Under the pieces are notes generated by a model. It did not search any database and had not been told where the DNA came from. It saw only the letters and a list, made by a program, of their open reading frames with translations. Made by a program: the position numbers and the translations under genes. From Rhizobiaceae bacterium (lineage in GTDB: Bacteria > Pseudomonadota > Alphaproteobacteria > Rhizobiales > Rhizobiaceae), in the NCBI GenBank assembly GCA_016763155.1, contig JAESUH010000055.1:1-41811 (forward strand): a stretch of DNA of 41,811 nucleotides, read 5' to 3'. This document shows, in pieces, positions 1 through 8,320 of the stretch. The stretch's first letter is position 1; each line of letters starts with the position of its first letter.

Positions 1-267
1 CTCATCGCAATTGACGCAATAGCCATATTCGTCATTTCGAATTCTGCGAAACGCCATTTCAATGCGCTGCAAGTCGAGTTGCCGGTTGCGCTCTTGTGCT
101 TTTGCCATCGCTTGTTGTTGCATGGCATCCATCCGCGAAAGCCTGCCCACGGATTGTTGATCAAGTTCAACAGTTTCGCGCGCTTCCTGCGAAAGTTTGG
201 AAAAAGCCTCCAATTCGGCCTGCTTCTCGGTCAGAAGTTTCTTTGCAAGTTCAATATCAACAGACAT
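1..267 (-). CDS. DksA/TraR-family C4 zinc-finger protein (3' part outside window)
   Basis: Reading the minus strand from an ATG at 267 gives 89 residues running off the left edge. The N-terminal part is charged and helical, rich in Gln, Glu and Lys, and is followed by the first half of a C4 zinc finger (YGYCVNCDE, a CxxC). This order, a coiled-coil hairpin and then a C-terminal zinc finger, is that of TraR/DksA-type proteins, which enter the RNA polymerase secondary channel. A GGGAGA ribosome site lies about ten bases before the ATG. The second CxxC is outside the window, so zinc binding and total length cannot be confirmed. It may be a short TraR/YbiI-type member rather than true DksA. Confidence 0.8.
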   Translation of the reverse strand, partial: MSVDIELAKKLLTEKQAELEAFSKLSQEARETVELDQQSVGRLSRMDAMQQQAMAKAQERNRQLDLQRIEMAFRRIRNDEYGYCVNCDE

Positions 268-312
268 GCTATGGCATTCTCCCGCAACAGACATTATATT
301 CACTCAATTAAA

Positions 313-354
313 TTAGAGCACTTCGCGAAAAGTGAATTGCTCAAGTGCCCTAAC
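313..354. repeat. Dispersed palindromic intergenic element, copy 1
   Basis: The ends TTAGAGCACTT and AAGTGCCCTAAC are near-perfect inverted repeats (one mismatch) around a 19-base middle. The same ends recur at 35094-35137, so this is a repeat family and not a chance hairpin. It resembles the short palindromic mosaic elements known between genes in Rhizobiales (RIME in Rhizobium, Bru-RS in Brucella). It lies between the divergent DksA-like and NnrU genes. Confidence 0.65.
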
Positions 355-371
355 ATAGCAGCGAGAACACC

Positions 372-941
372 ATGTGGATATTGATTTTAGGACTGGTACT
401 TTTTCTAGGCATTCACTCTATCCAGATGATTGCCCCTCAATTGCGAGAGGAACTGGTGGTCACACTTGGGAGAAATAGCTGGCGCGGCATTTATTCTCTG
501 GTTTCGTTTGGCGGGATTGCATTGATCATCTGGGGGTTCGGCGAAGCGCGACCTGATGCGGTAGATGTTTATTATTCGCCAGACTGGATGCCCCATTTCA
601 CTATGCTGCTGGTGTTAGTGGCATTTATTCTAATGGTGACTGGCGTCCTGCCTACTGGCTATATCAAGGCCAGGTTGAAACACCCGATGATTGCTGGCGT
701 GATTGTTTGGGCATTTGCGCACCTGATGGCAAATGGGGATTCAGCCAGTCTAATACTGTTTGGCTCTATTCTTGTCTGGGCGATCTTAAACCGGATAAAT
801 GTAGGTCGCAGAAATACTGCGGCACCTGTTGTTGTTTCAATTTTCCCCGATATCATCGCCTTGATTGTCGGTCTTGTTCTTTGGGTGGTTACGCTGAACT
901 ATTTGCATGAAATACTGATTGGCATAGAAGTGATTGCATAA
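372..941 (+). CDS. NnrU family integral membrane protein
   Basis: This 189-residue protein is almost entirely hydrophobic, with about five membrane segments, and it matches the NnrU family in its opening (WILILGLVLFLGIHSIQM) and in the internal RxxLKHPM and WAFAHLMANGD stretches. NnrU was first linked to nitric-oxide and nitrite metabolism in denitrifiers and has a heme/quinone-like membrane fold, but most members have no proven role. No denitrification genes are nearby, so an NO-related function should not be assumed. The ATG at 372 has only a weak ribosome site. It stands alone, 117 bases before the next gene. Confidence 0.85.
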   Translation: MWILILGLVLFLGIHSIQMIAPQLREELVVTLGRNSWRGIYSLVSFGGIALIIWGFGEARPDAVDVYYSPDWMPHFTMLLVLVAFILMVTGVLPTGYIKARLKHPMIAGVIVWAFAHLMANGDSASLILFGSILVWAILNRINVGRRNTAAPVVVSIFPDIIALIVGLVLWVVTLNYLHEILIGIEVIA

Positions 942-1058
942 AGGGCATGCTTTCGGCTACAAGGCATTCAACAAGAATTCCCGGCTTTGCCTGATGATTG
1001 CCCAATGTGGCGGATCACAGGTCGAACCAAGAAATTTACCAATCCGGATTGATACCAT

Positions 1059-1730
1059 ATGGAAGACGAACAATTTATTCGCGAGGTCAATGAAGAAATG
1101 CGGCAGGACCGCATGGATGGCCTTTGGAAAAAGTATAAATGGGTGGTTTTCACGGTCGCAATACTGATCGTGGTCCTCACAGCTGCTTCGCGTGGTTGGG
1201 AAACTTATTCCACAAATCAAGCCGCAGAATCCGGCGATAAGTTTATGGCTGCCATTGCGCTATCCAATGATGGCAAGCACGATGAAGCTATCAAAAATCT
1301 GGAAGAGCTCGGCGCATCTGGCTCCGGGCAATATCCGGCACTGGCCAAATTGCGTATTGCCTCCGAGATGGCCGAGAACGGTAAAATTTCAGAAGCAGTT
1401 GCAGCATTTGAAAAAATCGCAGCAGACAGCAGCTTCAATACGACTTTGCAAAATGTCGCCAAATTGAGGGCAGGGCTCCTGCTTGTCGATTCAGGCAGCA
1501 TGGAAGATGTGGCCAAGCAACTTGGCTCATTGGCTGAAAGTGGCAAGCCGTTTCGCCATTCCGCACGTGAAGGCCTGGGCCTTGCTGCATGGAAAGCAAA
1601 CCAATTGCCAGAGGCCTATAAATGGTTCCAGCAAGTGGCAGATGACGCAGAAGCACCATCCGGGGTGCGTTCAAGAGCTGATATCATGCTAAAACTACTT
1701 GCCGGAAAAGGCATCACGAAAGCCGGTTAA
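1059..1730 (+). CDS. YfgM-like TPR membrane protein
   Basis: The 223-residue product has a charged cytoplasmic head (about 1-29), one membrane helix (about 30-46, VVFTVAILIVVLTAAS) and a periplasmic part with TPR-like helical pairs (KFMAAIALSNDGKHDEAIKNLEEL onward). This is the layout of the YfgM / TPR_21 family, which in Escherichia coli is an ancillary SecYEG factor that works with periplasmic chaperones. The gene lies 66 bases upstream of der, as yfgM does in E. coli, but no bamB gene lies between them. A role at the translocon is inferred from fold and context only. Confidence 0.75.
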   Translation: MEDEQFIREVNEEMRQDRMDGLWKKYKWVVFTVAILIVVLTAASRGWETYSTNQAAESGDKFMAAIALSNDGKHDEAIKNLEELGASGSGQYPALAKLRIASEMAENGKISEAVAAFEKIAADSSFNTTLQNVAKLRAGLLLVDSGSMEDVAKQLGSLAESGKPFRHSAREGLGLAAWKANQLPEAYKWFQQVADDAEAPSGVRSRADIMLKLLAGKGITKAG

Positions 1731-1796
1731 TTATTATTGGCACATTACCTGGACCATTATTGTCCCAGGTGATCTCCATAAGGAAAGAAAGCAATT

Positions 1797-3224
1797 ATGA
1801 GCTTCACTGTTGCCATCATTGGTCGTCCCAATGTCGGTAAGTCGACCCTGTTTAATCGCCTGGTCGGCAAACGGCTTGCATTGGTTGATGATACGCCGGG
1901 CGTAACCCGGGACCGAAGAATGGCCGATGCCCGCATTGGTGATCTGAAATTTAAGGTAATCGATACGGCAGGTCTCGAAGAAGTCGATGAGGATAGCCTC
2001 GAAGGCCGTATGCGCGAACAGACTGACCTCGCGATCGCAGAAGCAGACCTATGTCTGTTTTTGATAGATGCCCGAAGCGGTATTGTACCGATTGATAAAT
2101 CCTTCGCTCGCATTTTGCGGAAAACTGAGACAGACGTTGTTCTCGTTGCCAATAAGATGGAAGGCAAAACCGGCGAAAGTGGTTATTACGACGCTTTCCA
2201 GCTTGGGTTTGGTGATCCGGTTCCCGTTTCTGCCGAGCATGGCATTGGTATGAGCGATCTGTATCAGGCAATTGTCGATATGGTTGGCGAAGAAGTTGCT
2301 TTCCCGCCAGAGCCTGAGCCATCTGAAAACGAAGATGAAGACGACGAATTGCCAGAAGGCTTTGAGGATGGCGAGGAAGAACTCGCTTACGATAATACCA
2401 AGCCTATGAAAATTGCAGTAGTGGGCAGGCCAAATGCCGGAAAATCGACACTGATCAATGAAATGATCGGCGAAGATCGCATGTTAACCGGTCCCGAGGC
2501 TGGCATTACGCGGGATTCTATTTCCGTTGACTGGGAATGGCATGGGCGCAAAATTCAACTGCATGATACAGCCGGAATGCGTAAAAAAGCTAAAGTGCAG
2601 GGCAAGCTTGAGAAGCTCTCAGTATCTGATGGTCTTCGCGCCGTACAATTTGCTGAAGTTGTTATCATTGTTCTGGACGTTACCATTCCGTTTGAAAAAC
2701 AGGATTTGCAGATTACCGATCTGATTATCCGGGAAGGCCGCGCACTGGTCATTGCTTTGAACAAATGGGATTTGATTGAAGATCGCCAAACCGTGTTGAA
2801 AGAAATGCACGAAAAGGCCGCCCGTCATCTCTCACAGGTCAAAGGCCTGAAGGTCATTCCTGTTTCCGCTGAGACAGGTGAGGGCATTGATAAATTGATG
2901 GAGGCCGTGCTGGAGGTTCACAAGACCTGGAATCGTCGTATTCCGACTGCTCCACTCAATCGCTGGCTGTCGGGCATACTCTATCACCATCCACCGCCAG
3001 CAGCGTCTGGTCGCCGCATTAAACTGCGCTATATCACGCAGGCAAAAAGCCGCCCGCCAACATTTTCGGTTTCGTGTTCTAAGCCGGACTCCCTGCCGAC
3101 ATCTTATAGCCGTTACATGGTTAATGAGCTGCGCAAGGAATTTGACCTGTTTGGCGTACCTATCCGGCTATTCATGCGCAAAAGCGAAAATCCATTTGCC
3201 AATAGAAAACGACGTAACAACTAG
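1797..3224 (+). CDS. der: Ribosome-associated GTPase Der (EngA)
   Basis: The 475-residue protein has the tandem double GTPase architecture unique to Der. Domain 1 carries GRPNVGKST (9-17), DTAG (56-59) and an NKME G4 motif (119-122), a departure from NKxD. Domain 2 carries GRPNAGKST (210-218), DTAG (257-260) and NKWD (322-325). The C-terminal KH-like domain ends in a basic tail. The linker between the G domains (about 171-200) is highly acidic. Der is essential for 50S subunit maturation. The ATG at 1797 follows an AGGAAAG ribosome site, and a hairpin-T terminator follows at 3290. Confidence 0.97.
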   Translation: MSFTVAIIGRPNVGKSTLFNRLVGKRLALVDDTPGVTRDRRMADARIGDLKFKVIDTAGLEEVDEDSLEGRMREQTDLAIAEADLCLFLIDARSGIVPIDKSFARILRKTETDVVLVANKMEGKTGESGYYDAFQLGFGDPVPVSAEHGIGMSDLYQAIVDMVGEEVAFPPEPEPSENEDEDDELPEGFEDGEEELAYDNTKPMKIAVVGRPNAGKSTLINEMIGEDRMLTGPEAGITRDSISVDWEWHGRKIQLHDTAGMRKKAKVQGKLEKLSVSDGLRAVQFAEVVIIVLDVTIPFEKQDLQITDLIIREGRALVIALNKWDLIEDRQTVLKEMHEKAARHLSQVKGLKVIPVSAETGEGIDKLMEAVLEVHKTWNRRIPTAPLNRWLSGILYHHPPPAASGRRIKLRYITQAKSRPPTFSVSCSKPDSLPTSYSRYMVNELRKEFDLFGVPIRLFMRKSENPFANRKRRNN

Positions 3225-3289
3225 TTTCTGACTGGTTGCGACGTTGGTTTGGAAGATTGCAGGCTTAGAATTTCAACATTCTTTAGCCT

Positions 3290-3312
3290 TGGGCACATTC
3301 ATGCCCATTTTT
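3290..3312 (+). terminator. Rho-independent terminator after der
   Basis: A six-base-pair stem TGGGCA / TGCCCA encloses a six-base loop and is followed by five T. It starts 65 bases after the der stop codon and is the only clear terminator between der and the cell-wall hydrolase gene. The stem is short, so efficiency may be modest. Confidence 0.6.
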
Positions 3313-3471
3313 ACGTGCAGGAACTTCCGCGGCGGCGAAATACTCTTCTTAATGTTTTTGAAATGTCCGCTTAACGCTTCGTCAAGGTTAATTATCTATG
3401 GTTGCCTCACAGATTGAAAAGTTATTTGAGCCTAAAGGCCATACACATCAGACCTGTGGAGTAGAGTAGTT

Positions 3472-4674
3472 TTGCGTACCTCCTATAAAAAGTCAGTTCT
3501 CTGGCCAAATCGCTTACAGCAGCGCTTGGCAAAATTCGTATTTCCACTTATTGCCGCTGGCGGTATGTTTTTGGGTTTTCCCGACGTGGTTGCATTTCAG
3601 GATGTGGCAAGTCGAAACGCCACCACAAGCAATGATCGCTGGTTGGCGCATGTCCAGGAAGCGCCGGGCCAAACCATACTTGCATCCGTATCCATGATGG
3701 GCTTTGCCCATAAAGATGATGCAACTCTCAAATTTTTGACTGTTGGCTTCAAGGATGCAAATTCACGGGTTTCCGGTAGTGCTAAGACTGCCACCTTCAA
3801 GCAACCAGTTCGTCTTGGGGTGAAGACCAAAAAATTACCGCAAAAAATAAATCGTTCCCTCAAGGGCGACCGTATTGTTTCCGCTACCCTCAAAAAACCA
3901 CCGGCACACTTTTCTGCAGGTTCAATTTTGCAGCGTCGAAGCATGTTGGAGAGCCTGAACCGAAGCAGTAAGCTTGAGCTGGCATTCGTGAAACCTAAAT
4001 CCCACAAGGAAGTTTTACGGGTCGCATCGGCATTCCATTCATCAAAACCAAAAAGTTTGGCAATTGACCCGAAATTACCGGTGATGGTCGCCAATCTGGT
4101 GAAAGAATCAGAAAGTTCTGTTTTTGCTTATGCAACAGAACCTAAATTTGAGCGCTCTCCCTTCGCAGCCGTGTTGAAACGCATCGTACCGTTGGCTGTT
4201 GTGCCAAGACTTGGTAGTGAAGACCATGCATGGGCAGCGAGTTTATTGCCAAAGGGCGCCTATTCGAAGCGCCAGCAAAAATGTTTGGCTGAAGGTATTT
4301 ATTTTGAAGCACGCGGCGAACCTGTGCGCGGCCAGGCGGCTGTAGCGCAAGTGATTCTAAACAGGGTCAAAAACCCTGCCTATCCAAGTTCCATTTGCGG
4401 TGTGGTGTACCAAAACAAAAATTGGCGTAATCGTTGTCAGTTTTCTTTCGCCTGCGACCGCATCAGGGATCGGGTAAGGAATAAGCGCCTCTGGAACGTT
4501 GCCGAGCATATTGCCACTGAGACAAGTGCGGGACGAATCTGGTTCCCACAAGTTGGTTCCTCCACCCACTACCATGCGACTTATGTGAAGCCGAAATGGG
4601 CAAAAAGGATGAAAAAAGTGGGCCGGATTGGACTGCACATCTTTTATCGCACCAAAAATGGCGGCTGGAGCTAA
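3472..4674 (+). CDS. SleB-type cell wall hydrolase
   Basis: The 400-residue protein has a basic N-terminus with a hydrophobic stretch (about 22-42) that looks like a signal peptide or anchor. A low-complexity basic region of some 200 residues follows, then a C-terminal Hydrolase_2 (SleB/CwlJ) domain from about 268. The hallmark CLAEGIYFEARGEP (271-284) contains the conserved catalytic Glu (E279) of this murein-cleaving family. In Bacillus these enzymes open the spore cortex; in alphaproteobacteria they are taken as peptidoglycan hydrolases. The start is TTG at 3472, preceded by GGAG at a ten-base spacing. No upstream ATG is in frame, and the first internal ATG would remove half of the export signal. 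Confidence 0.85.
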   Translation: MRTSYKKSVLWPNRLQQRLAKFVFPLIAAGGMFLGFPDVVAFQDVASRNATTSNDRWLAHVQEAPGQTILASVSMMGFAHKDDATLKFLTVGFKDANSRVSGSAKTATFKQPVRLGVKTKKLPQKINRSLKGDRIVSATLKKPPAHFSAGSILQRRSMLESLNRSSKLELAFVKPKSHKEVLRVASAFHSSKPKSLAIDPKLPVMVANLVKESESSVFAYATEPKFERSPFAAVLKRIVPLAVVPRLGSEDHAWAASLLPKGAYSKRQQKCLAEGIYFEARGEPVRGQAAVAQVILNRVKNPAYPSSICGVVYQNKNWRNRCQFSFACDRIRDRVRNKRLWNVAEHIATETSAGRIWFPQVGSSTHYHATYVKPKWAKRMKKVGRIGLHIFYRTKNGGWS

Positions 4675-4820
4675 GGTTTTCCCTGCTGATTCCCCGTGTT
4701 TTACGCAAATTTCTGCGCAATTTGAGCGTGTAAGCGCCTAATTAGCCCGGCGCATTGTCGCACTCCGCAAATAAGCAGCATAATAATGTTGGATCGGGAC
4801 TTAAGTCGTAGGTCAATTGC

Positions 4821-4849
4821 TTGACACTTTGTGTTGGTGAACCTATGTT
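4821..4849 (+). promoter_or_regulatory. Sigma-70-type promoter of the F0 ATP synthase operon
   Basis: A perfect -35 hexamer TTGACA (4821-4826) is followed after exactly 17 bases by TATGTT (4844-4849), a reasonable -10. It lies 62 bases before the TTG start of atpI. Transcription would begin near 4856, downstream of an in-frame GTG at 4831, which argues that this GTG is not the atpI start. Confidence 0.65.
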
Positions 4850-4911
4850 TCGCGCGATCTCTGGGACCAGTTTCCTGTGTTTTTTGTAAACCTTTCAAAG
4901 GATTTTATCGT

Positions 4912-5328
4912 TTGGCAAAGAAAAGCCAACAGCCGACTGGAAATGACGGCGCTAACAGCGACACAAACAACACTGGAAATTTATCCGAAGAACAACTGGG
5001 CTCTCGCCTCGATTCTCTTGAACGCCAGCTAAAATCCCGGCGTAAGGACGAGGTAGATTCCGAAAGAAGACAAGGCGATTCTGCTGGCTTTTCCGCGGCC
5101 CTCCGCTTGTCCACCGATTTTGTGGTGGCAATACTGGTAGGTGCAGGTGTTGGTTGGGCAATTGATCGCTTTGTAGGTACAGCGCCTTGGGCAATGATTG
5201 TGTTCTTATTGCTTGGGTTTGGTGCCGGTGTATTGAATGTAATGCGTTCAGCCGGATTGGTAGCGGAAAATAGGGCCTTGCGTCCTGGTCCTACTGCCGA
5301 TACGAAGGAGCGGAAAATAGATAATTGA
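4912..5328 (+). CDS. atpI: ATP synthase protein I (AtpI)
   Basis: AtpI is a small membrane protein that aids assembly of the c-ring or cation uptake for the F0F1 ATP synthase. The 138-residue product has a hydrophilic N-terminal half with many charged residues and two C-terminal membrane helices (LSTDFVVAILVGAGVGWAID and WAMIVFLLLGFGAGVLNV), as in the ATPase_gene1 family. The TTG at 4912 follows AAAGGA with good spacing and gives MAKKSQQ. The longer frame back to 4831 would begin before the predicted transcript. It is first in the operon, 47 bases before atpB. Confidence 0.85.
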   Translation: MAKKSQQPTGNDGANSDTNNTGNLSEEQLGSRLDSLERQLKSRRKDEVDSERRQGDSAGFSAALRLSTDFVVAILVGAGVGWAIDRFVGTAPWAMIVFLLLGFGAGVLNVMRSAGLVAENRALRPGPTADTKERKIDN

Positions 5329-5375
5329 GACGTTGAACCAATAATTGGCCAGCGCAGAACGAAGAAGGATACCAG

Positions 5376-6128
5376 GTGGCAAACGATCCTATCCACCAGT
5401 TTCAGATCACTAAGTTGATTCCATTGGAAGTCGGCGGTGTAGATCTGTCTTTTACTAATTCTGCCCTGTTTATGACACTTACTGTGGCACTTTCAGCTGG
5501 CTTTTTGATCCTGTCCACTAATGGACGCGGCCTTATTCCAGGTAGATTGCAATCTATCTCGGAGATGTGCTTCGAATTTGTTGCAAATTTGCTGCGTGAT
5601 AGTGCGGGCAGCGAGGGAATGAAATTTTTCCCTATGGTGTTCTCACTGTTCTTGTTCATTCTCGTGTCGAACCTGTTTGGGATGTTCCCATATTTCTTCA
5701 CCGTGATGACCCATATCATCGTCACAGCCGCATTCGCCGTCATGGTGATTGGCACCGTGATTGTTTACGGATTGATGAAAAACGGATTTGGCTTTTTCAA
5801 ACTGTTTGTCCCGCAAGGTGTACCGGGCGCGTTGATCCCTGTGATCGTGTTTATTGAGGTCTTGTCCTTCATTTCACGCCCAATCAGCCTTTCCGTTCGT
5901 TTGTTTGCTAACATGCTGGCTGGTCACATCACTTTGAAAGTTTTTGCAGGCTTCGCAGTCTCCATGATTGCAACAATGGGTGCCGCTGGTTATGCGGTGG
6001 CTTTGTTACCAATCGCCTTCACGGTAGCGCTTACCGCTCTGGAGTTTCTGGTCGCATTCCTGCAGGCCTATGTTTTCGCAATTTTGACTTGCATGTACCT
6101 GAATGATGCAATTCATCCATCCCACTAA
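5376..6128 (+). CDS. atpB: F0F1 ATP synthase subunit a
   Basis: Subunit a forms the proton half-channels beside the c-ring. The 250-residue protein has five to six membrane helices, and the essential arginine is visible at R175 in [15 protein letters not shown]. The start is GTG at 5376 with a GAAGGAT ribosome site. It lies between atpI and atpE, the normal alphaproteobacterial order. F1 genes are absent, as expected where F0 and F1 operons are separate. Confidence 0.96.
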   Translation: MANDPIHQFQITKLIPLEVGGVDLSFTNSALFMTLTVALSAGFLILSTNGRGLIPGRLQSISEMCFEFVANLLRDSAGSEGMKFFPMVFSLFLFILVSNLFGMFPYFFTVMTHIIVTAAFAVMVIGTVIVYGLMKNGFGFFKLFVPQGVPGALIPVIVFIEVLSFISRPISLSVRLFANMLAGHITLKVFAGFAVSMIATMGAAGYAVALLPIAFTVALTALEFLVAFLQAYVFAILTCMYLNDAIHPSH

Positions 6129-6178
6129 AATTAACTGAAATTCAAATTAAGTTTAAAACCAAGTAAAGGAATATTACC

Positions 6179-6406
6179 ATGGAAGCAGATGCAGCAAAAT
6201 TGATCGGTGCAGGCATTGCATGTGTTGGAATGGGCGGCGCTGGCGTTGGCCTTGGCACATTGTTCGGCCACTTTCTGTCCGGCGCACTTCGCAACCCATC
6301 CGCAGCTGATGGCCAGTTCGGCCGTTTGATCTTCGGCTTTGCGGTGACTGAAGCGCTCGGCATCTTCTCATTGCTTATCGCTCTTCTCCTTCTCTTTGCT
6401 GTTTAA
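6179..6406 (+). CDS. atpE: F0F1 ATP synthase subunit c
   Basis: The 75-residue proteolipid forms two membrane helices joined by a polar loop with R38-N39-P40. The proton-carrying carboxylate is E58 in the second helix ([18 protein letters not shown]). This subunit builds the rotating c-ring. Length and sequence are typical of Rhizobiales. An AAAGGA ribosome site precedes the ATG, and a compact hairpin follows the stop codon. Confidence 0.97.
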   Translation: MEADAAKLIGAGIACVGMGGAGVGLGTLFGHFLSGALRNPSAADGQFGRLIFGFAVTEALGIFSLLIALLLLFAV

Positions 6407-6425
6407 TTCCAGCAATCAATATTTT

Positions 6426-6446
6426 CGGGCGTAACATTCACGCCCG
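6426..6446 (+). other. Intercistronic hairpin after atpE
   Basis: The perfect 7-bp stem CGGGCGT / ACGCCCG with a seven-base loop lies 20 bases after the atpE stop and 25 bases before the b' start. No T-run follows it, so it is not a normal terminator. It could shield the atpE message from 3' decay, in line with the need for many c subunits per enzyme; that role is inference. Confidence 0.55.
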
Positions 6447-6470
6447 GATTCCCTTTCGAAGGAGGGGCTT

Positions 6471-7025
6471 ATGTTTATAAGCAAAGCACTTGCTGCCACA
6501 AGCGAGGCTGCACATGGTGGTGGAGCCGAAAGCGGTGGGAATTTCCCTCCGTTTGATCCCACCTATTTTGCATCTCAATTACTTTGGCTAGCGATTACAT
6601 TTGGGCTGTTCTATTTCTTGATGGCACGGATAGTGATTCCGCGCATTTCAGGCATTCTTGAAACGCGCAAAGATCGCATCTCACAAGATCTCGATGAAGC
6701 TCAACGCCTCAAAGACGAATCTGATCATGCCCATGCCGCCTATGAACAGGAATTGGCAGAAGCAAAGCAGAAAGCCCACGCCATTGCTCAAGAGGCAAAG
6801 GATGAGGCAAAAGCTGAAGCTGATCGCGATCGTGGTAAAGTGGAAGAAAGCCTTGCTAAAAAGCTTTCCCAAGCTGAGGCAAAGATTACCAAAATCAAGG
6901 ACGCGGCTTTGGCCGAGGTAGGCACTATTGCAGCTGATACTGCAGAGGTAATTGTGCAGGAATTGATTGGTGGTAAAATAACCAAAGCTGAGCTTGCAAA
7001 GGCTGTTTCGGCTTCGGGCAATTAG
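6471..7025 (+). CDS. atpF': F0F1 ATP synthase subunit b' (second b-type subunit)
   Basis: The 184-residue protein has an N-terminal extension rich in Ala, Gly and His, a membrane helix (about 35-52) and a long charged coiled coil rich in Ala, Glu and Lys, as in the b' subunit of photosynthetic bacteria and many alphaproteobacteria. It pairs with b to form the heterodimeric peripheral stalk. A strong AAGGAGG ribosome site precedes the ATG at 6471. Six bases separate its stop from the b gene. Confidence 0.93.
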   Translation: MFISKALAATSEAAHGGGAESGGNFPPFDPTYFASQLLWLAITFGLFYFLMARIVIPRISGILETRKDRISQDLDEAQRLKDESDHAHAAYEQELAEAKQKAHAIAQEAKDEAKAEADRDRGKVEESLAKKLSQAEAKITKIKDAALAEVGTIAADTAEVIVQELIGGKITKAELAKAVSASGN

Positions 7026-7034
7026 GATAGTATG

Positions 7035-7514
7035 ATGGACGCCACCTTTTGGGCCACAGTCGCTCTTTTCATTTTCCTTGCGGGCATGGTTTATATCAAA
7101 CTGCCTGGAATGATCACCAAGAATTTGGATGATCGGGCAGTTAAAATCCGCAGTGAACTGGATGAAGCTCGCAAACTGCGTGAAGAAGCCCAGGAATTGC
7201 TAGCTGAATATCAGCTTAAGCGTAAGGAAGCTGAAAAAGAAGCCGAAGCAATTATTGCTAGCGCAAAGCGCGAAGCAGTTGCATTTGCTGAAGACGCTGC
7301 CAGAAAAACCACAGAGTTTGTGGAACGCCGCACAGCTGTTGCTGAGCAAAAAATCGAACAGGCTGAAGCTCAGGCGCTCACCGAAGTTCGTGCTTCAGCA
7401 ATTGATGTGGCTATTTTTGCAGCAGAACAGATTGTAGGTGCAAAAGTTACCGGTACTGTAGCAAGCAAATTGATTACTCAAAGCATTGCAGAAGTGAAAT
7501 CCAAACTGAATTAG
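7035..7514 (+). CDS. atpF: F0F1 ATP synthase subunit b
   Basis: The 159-residue protein starts MDATFWA, has one membrane helix at 3-22 and then a coiled coil to the end, the form of subunit b of the peripheral stalk. Two adjacent ATGs are possible (7032 and 7035). The AGGA ribosome site at 7024-7027 sits seven bases before 7035 and only four before 7032, so the second is preferred. It is the last gene of the F0 operon, directly before a strong terminator. Confidence 0.94.
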   Translation: MDATFWATVALFIFLAGMVYIKLPGMITKNLDDRAVKIRSELDEARKLREEAQELLAEYQLKRKEAEKEAEAIIASAKREAVAFAEDAARKTTEFVERRTAVAEQKIEQAEAQALTEVRASAIDVAIFAAEQIVGAKVTGTVASKLITQSIAEVKSKLN

Positions 7515-7546
7515 ATTTCAACTCAGAAATCCATTTGAAATAATTC

Positions 7547-7580
7547 AAATGCCCGCACCTTGGTGTGGGCATTTTTGTTT
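7547..7580 (+). terminator. Rho-independent terminator of the F0 operon
   Basis: The arms AAATGCCCGCACC and GGTGTGGGCATTT pair along about 12 bp with one mismatch and run straight into a T-rich tract (TTTTTGTTT). It begins 32 bases after the atpF stop and overlaps the end of the convergent rnhB gene. On the minus strand the T-tract is weak, so it chiefly serves the atp operon. Confidence 0.88.
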
Positions 7581-8292
7581 ATCGGGCAAGCAGACTTTTT
7601 ATCGGCTCAAAAGTCTTGCGGTGCAGTGGGCAAGGCCCAAGGGCGTGAATGGCCTCACGATGGGCTTTGGTGCCATATCCCTTATGTTTGGCAAAGTCAT
7701 AGCCCGGATGTTCCTTATCGGCATGTGTCATCATGCGGTCGCGAACGACCTTAGCTATAATAGAGGCCGCGGCAATCGATAACGACCTTGCATCTCCCTT
7801 GATTAGTGCCTGGCCTTTTCCTGCAAGCGGTAGAGGCACATCACGCCCATCCACCAATATATGGGCCGGGATTGAGGGCAGGGAGTGAGCGCTGCGCACC
7901 ATGGCTATTAGTGTTGCCTGGCGAATATTTAAATCATCGATTTCTTGTGACGGCGCGGCAGACCATGCAACGAGGGAAGTTTGCATGATTTCGCTAAACA
8001 AGGCCTCACGTTTGACGTGGGATAGTTTTTTTGAATCGTTTATGCCAGCTGGAATATTATCCGGGTCGAGGATAACAGCTGCCGCAACAACAGGCCCGGC
8101 GAGTGGTCCTCGTCCTGCCTCATCAATGCCAGCAACAGGCCAAATACCCTTTGCGGATAATTCGGCCTCGATGGAAAAATCAGGTCTGTCTGGAACAATG
8201 AATAAGGGCAGAGAATCGGGTTTGGATTTTTGGGGCATAGGGCAATGCTTACCCAAACTCCGATCCTCTGCAAGCCCTGCATTGCGTTTCAT
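7579..8292 (-). CDS. rnhB: Ribonuclease HII
   Basis: RNase HII cuts RNA in RNA-DNA hybrids and starts removal of single ribonucleotides from DNA. The sequence shows the core motif GIDEAGRGPLAGPV, with D57 and E58 as metal ligands, the third acidic ligand in HILVDGRD (D148), and the C-terminal HPGYDFAKHKGYGT signature. The 237-residue frame has about 20 extra residues before the usual start; an ATG at 8238 would shorten it, but neither start has a clear ribosome site. It lies 28 bases downstream of the radical SAM gene and is probably co-transcribed with it. Confidence 0.94.
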   Translation of the reverse strand: MKRNAGLAEDRSLGKHCPMPQKSKPDSLPLFIVPDRPDFSIEAELSAKGIWPVAGIDEAGRGPLAGPVVAAAVILDPDNIPAGINDSKKLSHVKREALFSEIMQTSLVAWSAAPSQEIDDLNIRQATLIAMVRSAHSLPSIPAHILVDGRDVPLPLAGKGQALIKGDARSLSIAAASIIAKVVRDRMMTHADKEHPGYDFAKHKGYGTKAHREAIHALGPCPLHRKTFEPIKSLLAR

Positions 8293-8320
8293 TTGCGGCG
8301 AAACAAAATGCAGGGGATAA

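Noticed and set aside
372-941. Denitrification locus suggested by the NnrU name
   Set aside because: No nitrite, nitric oxide or related regulator gene is near; NnrU homologues are common in non-denitrifiers.
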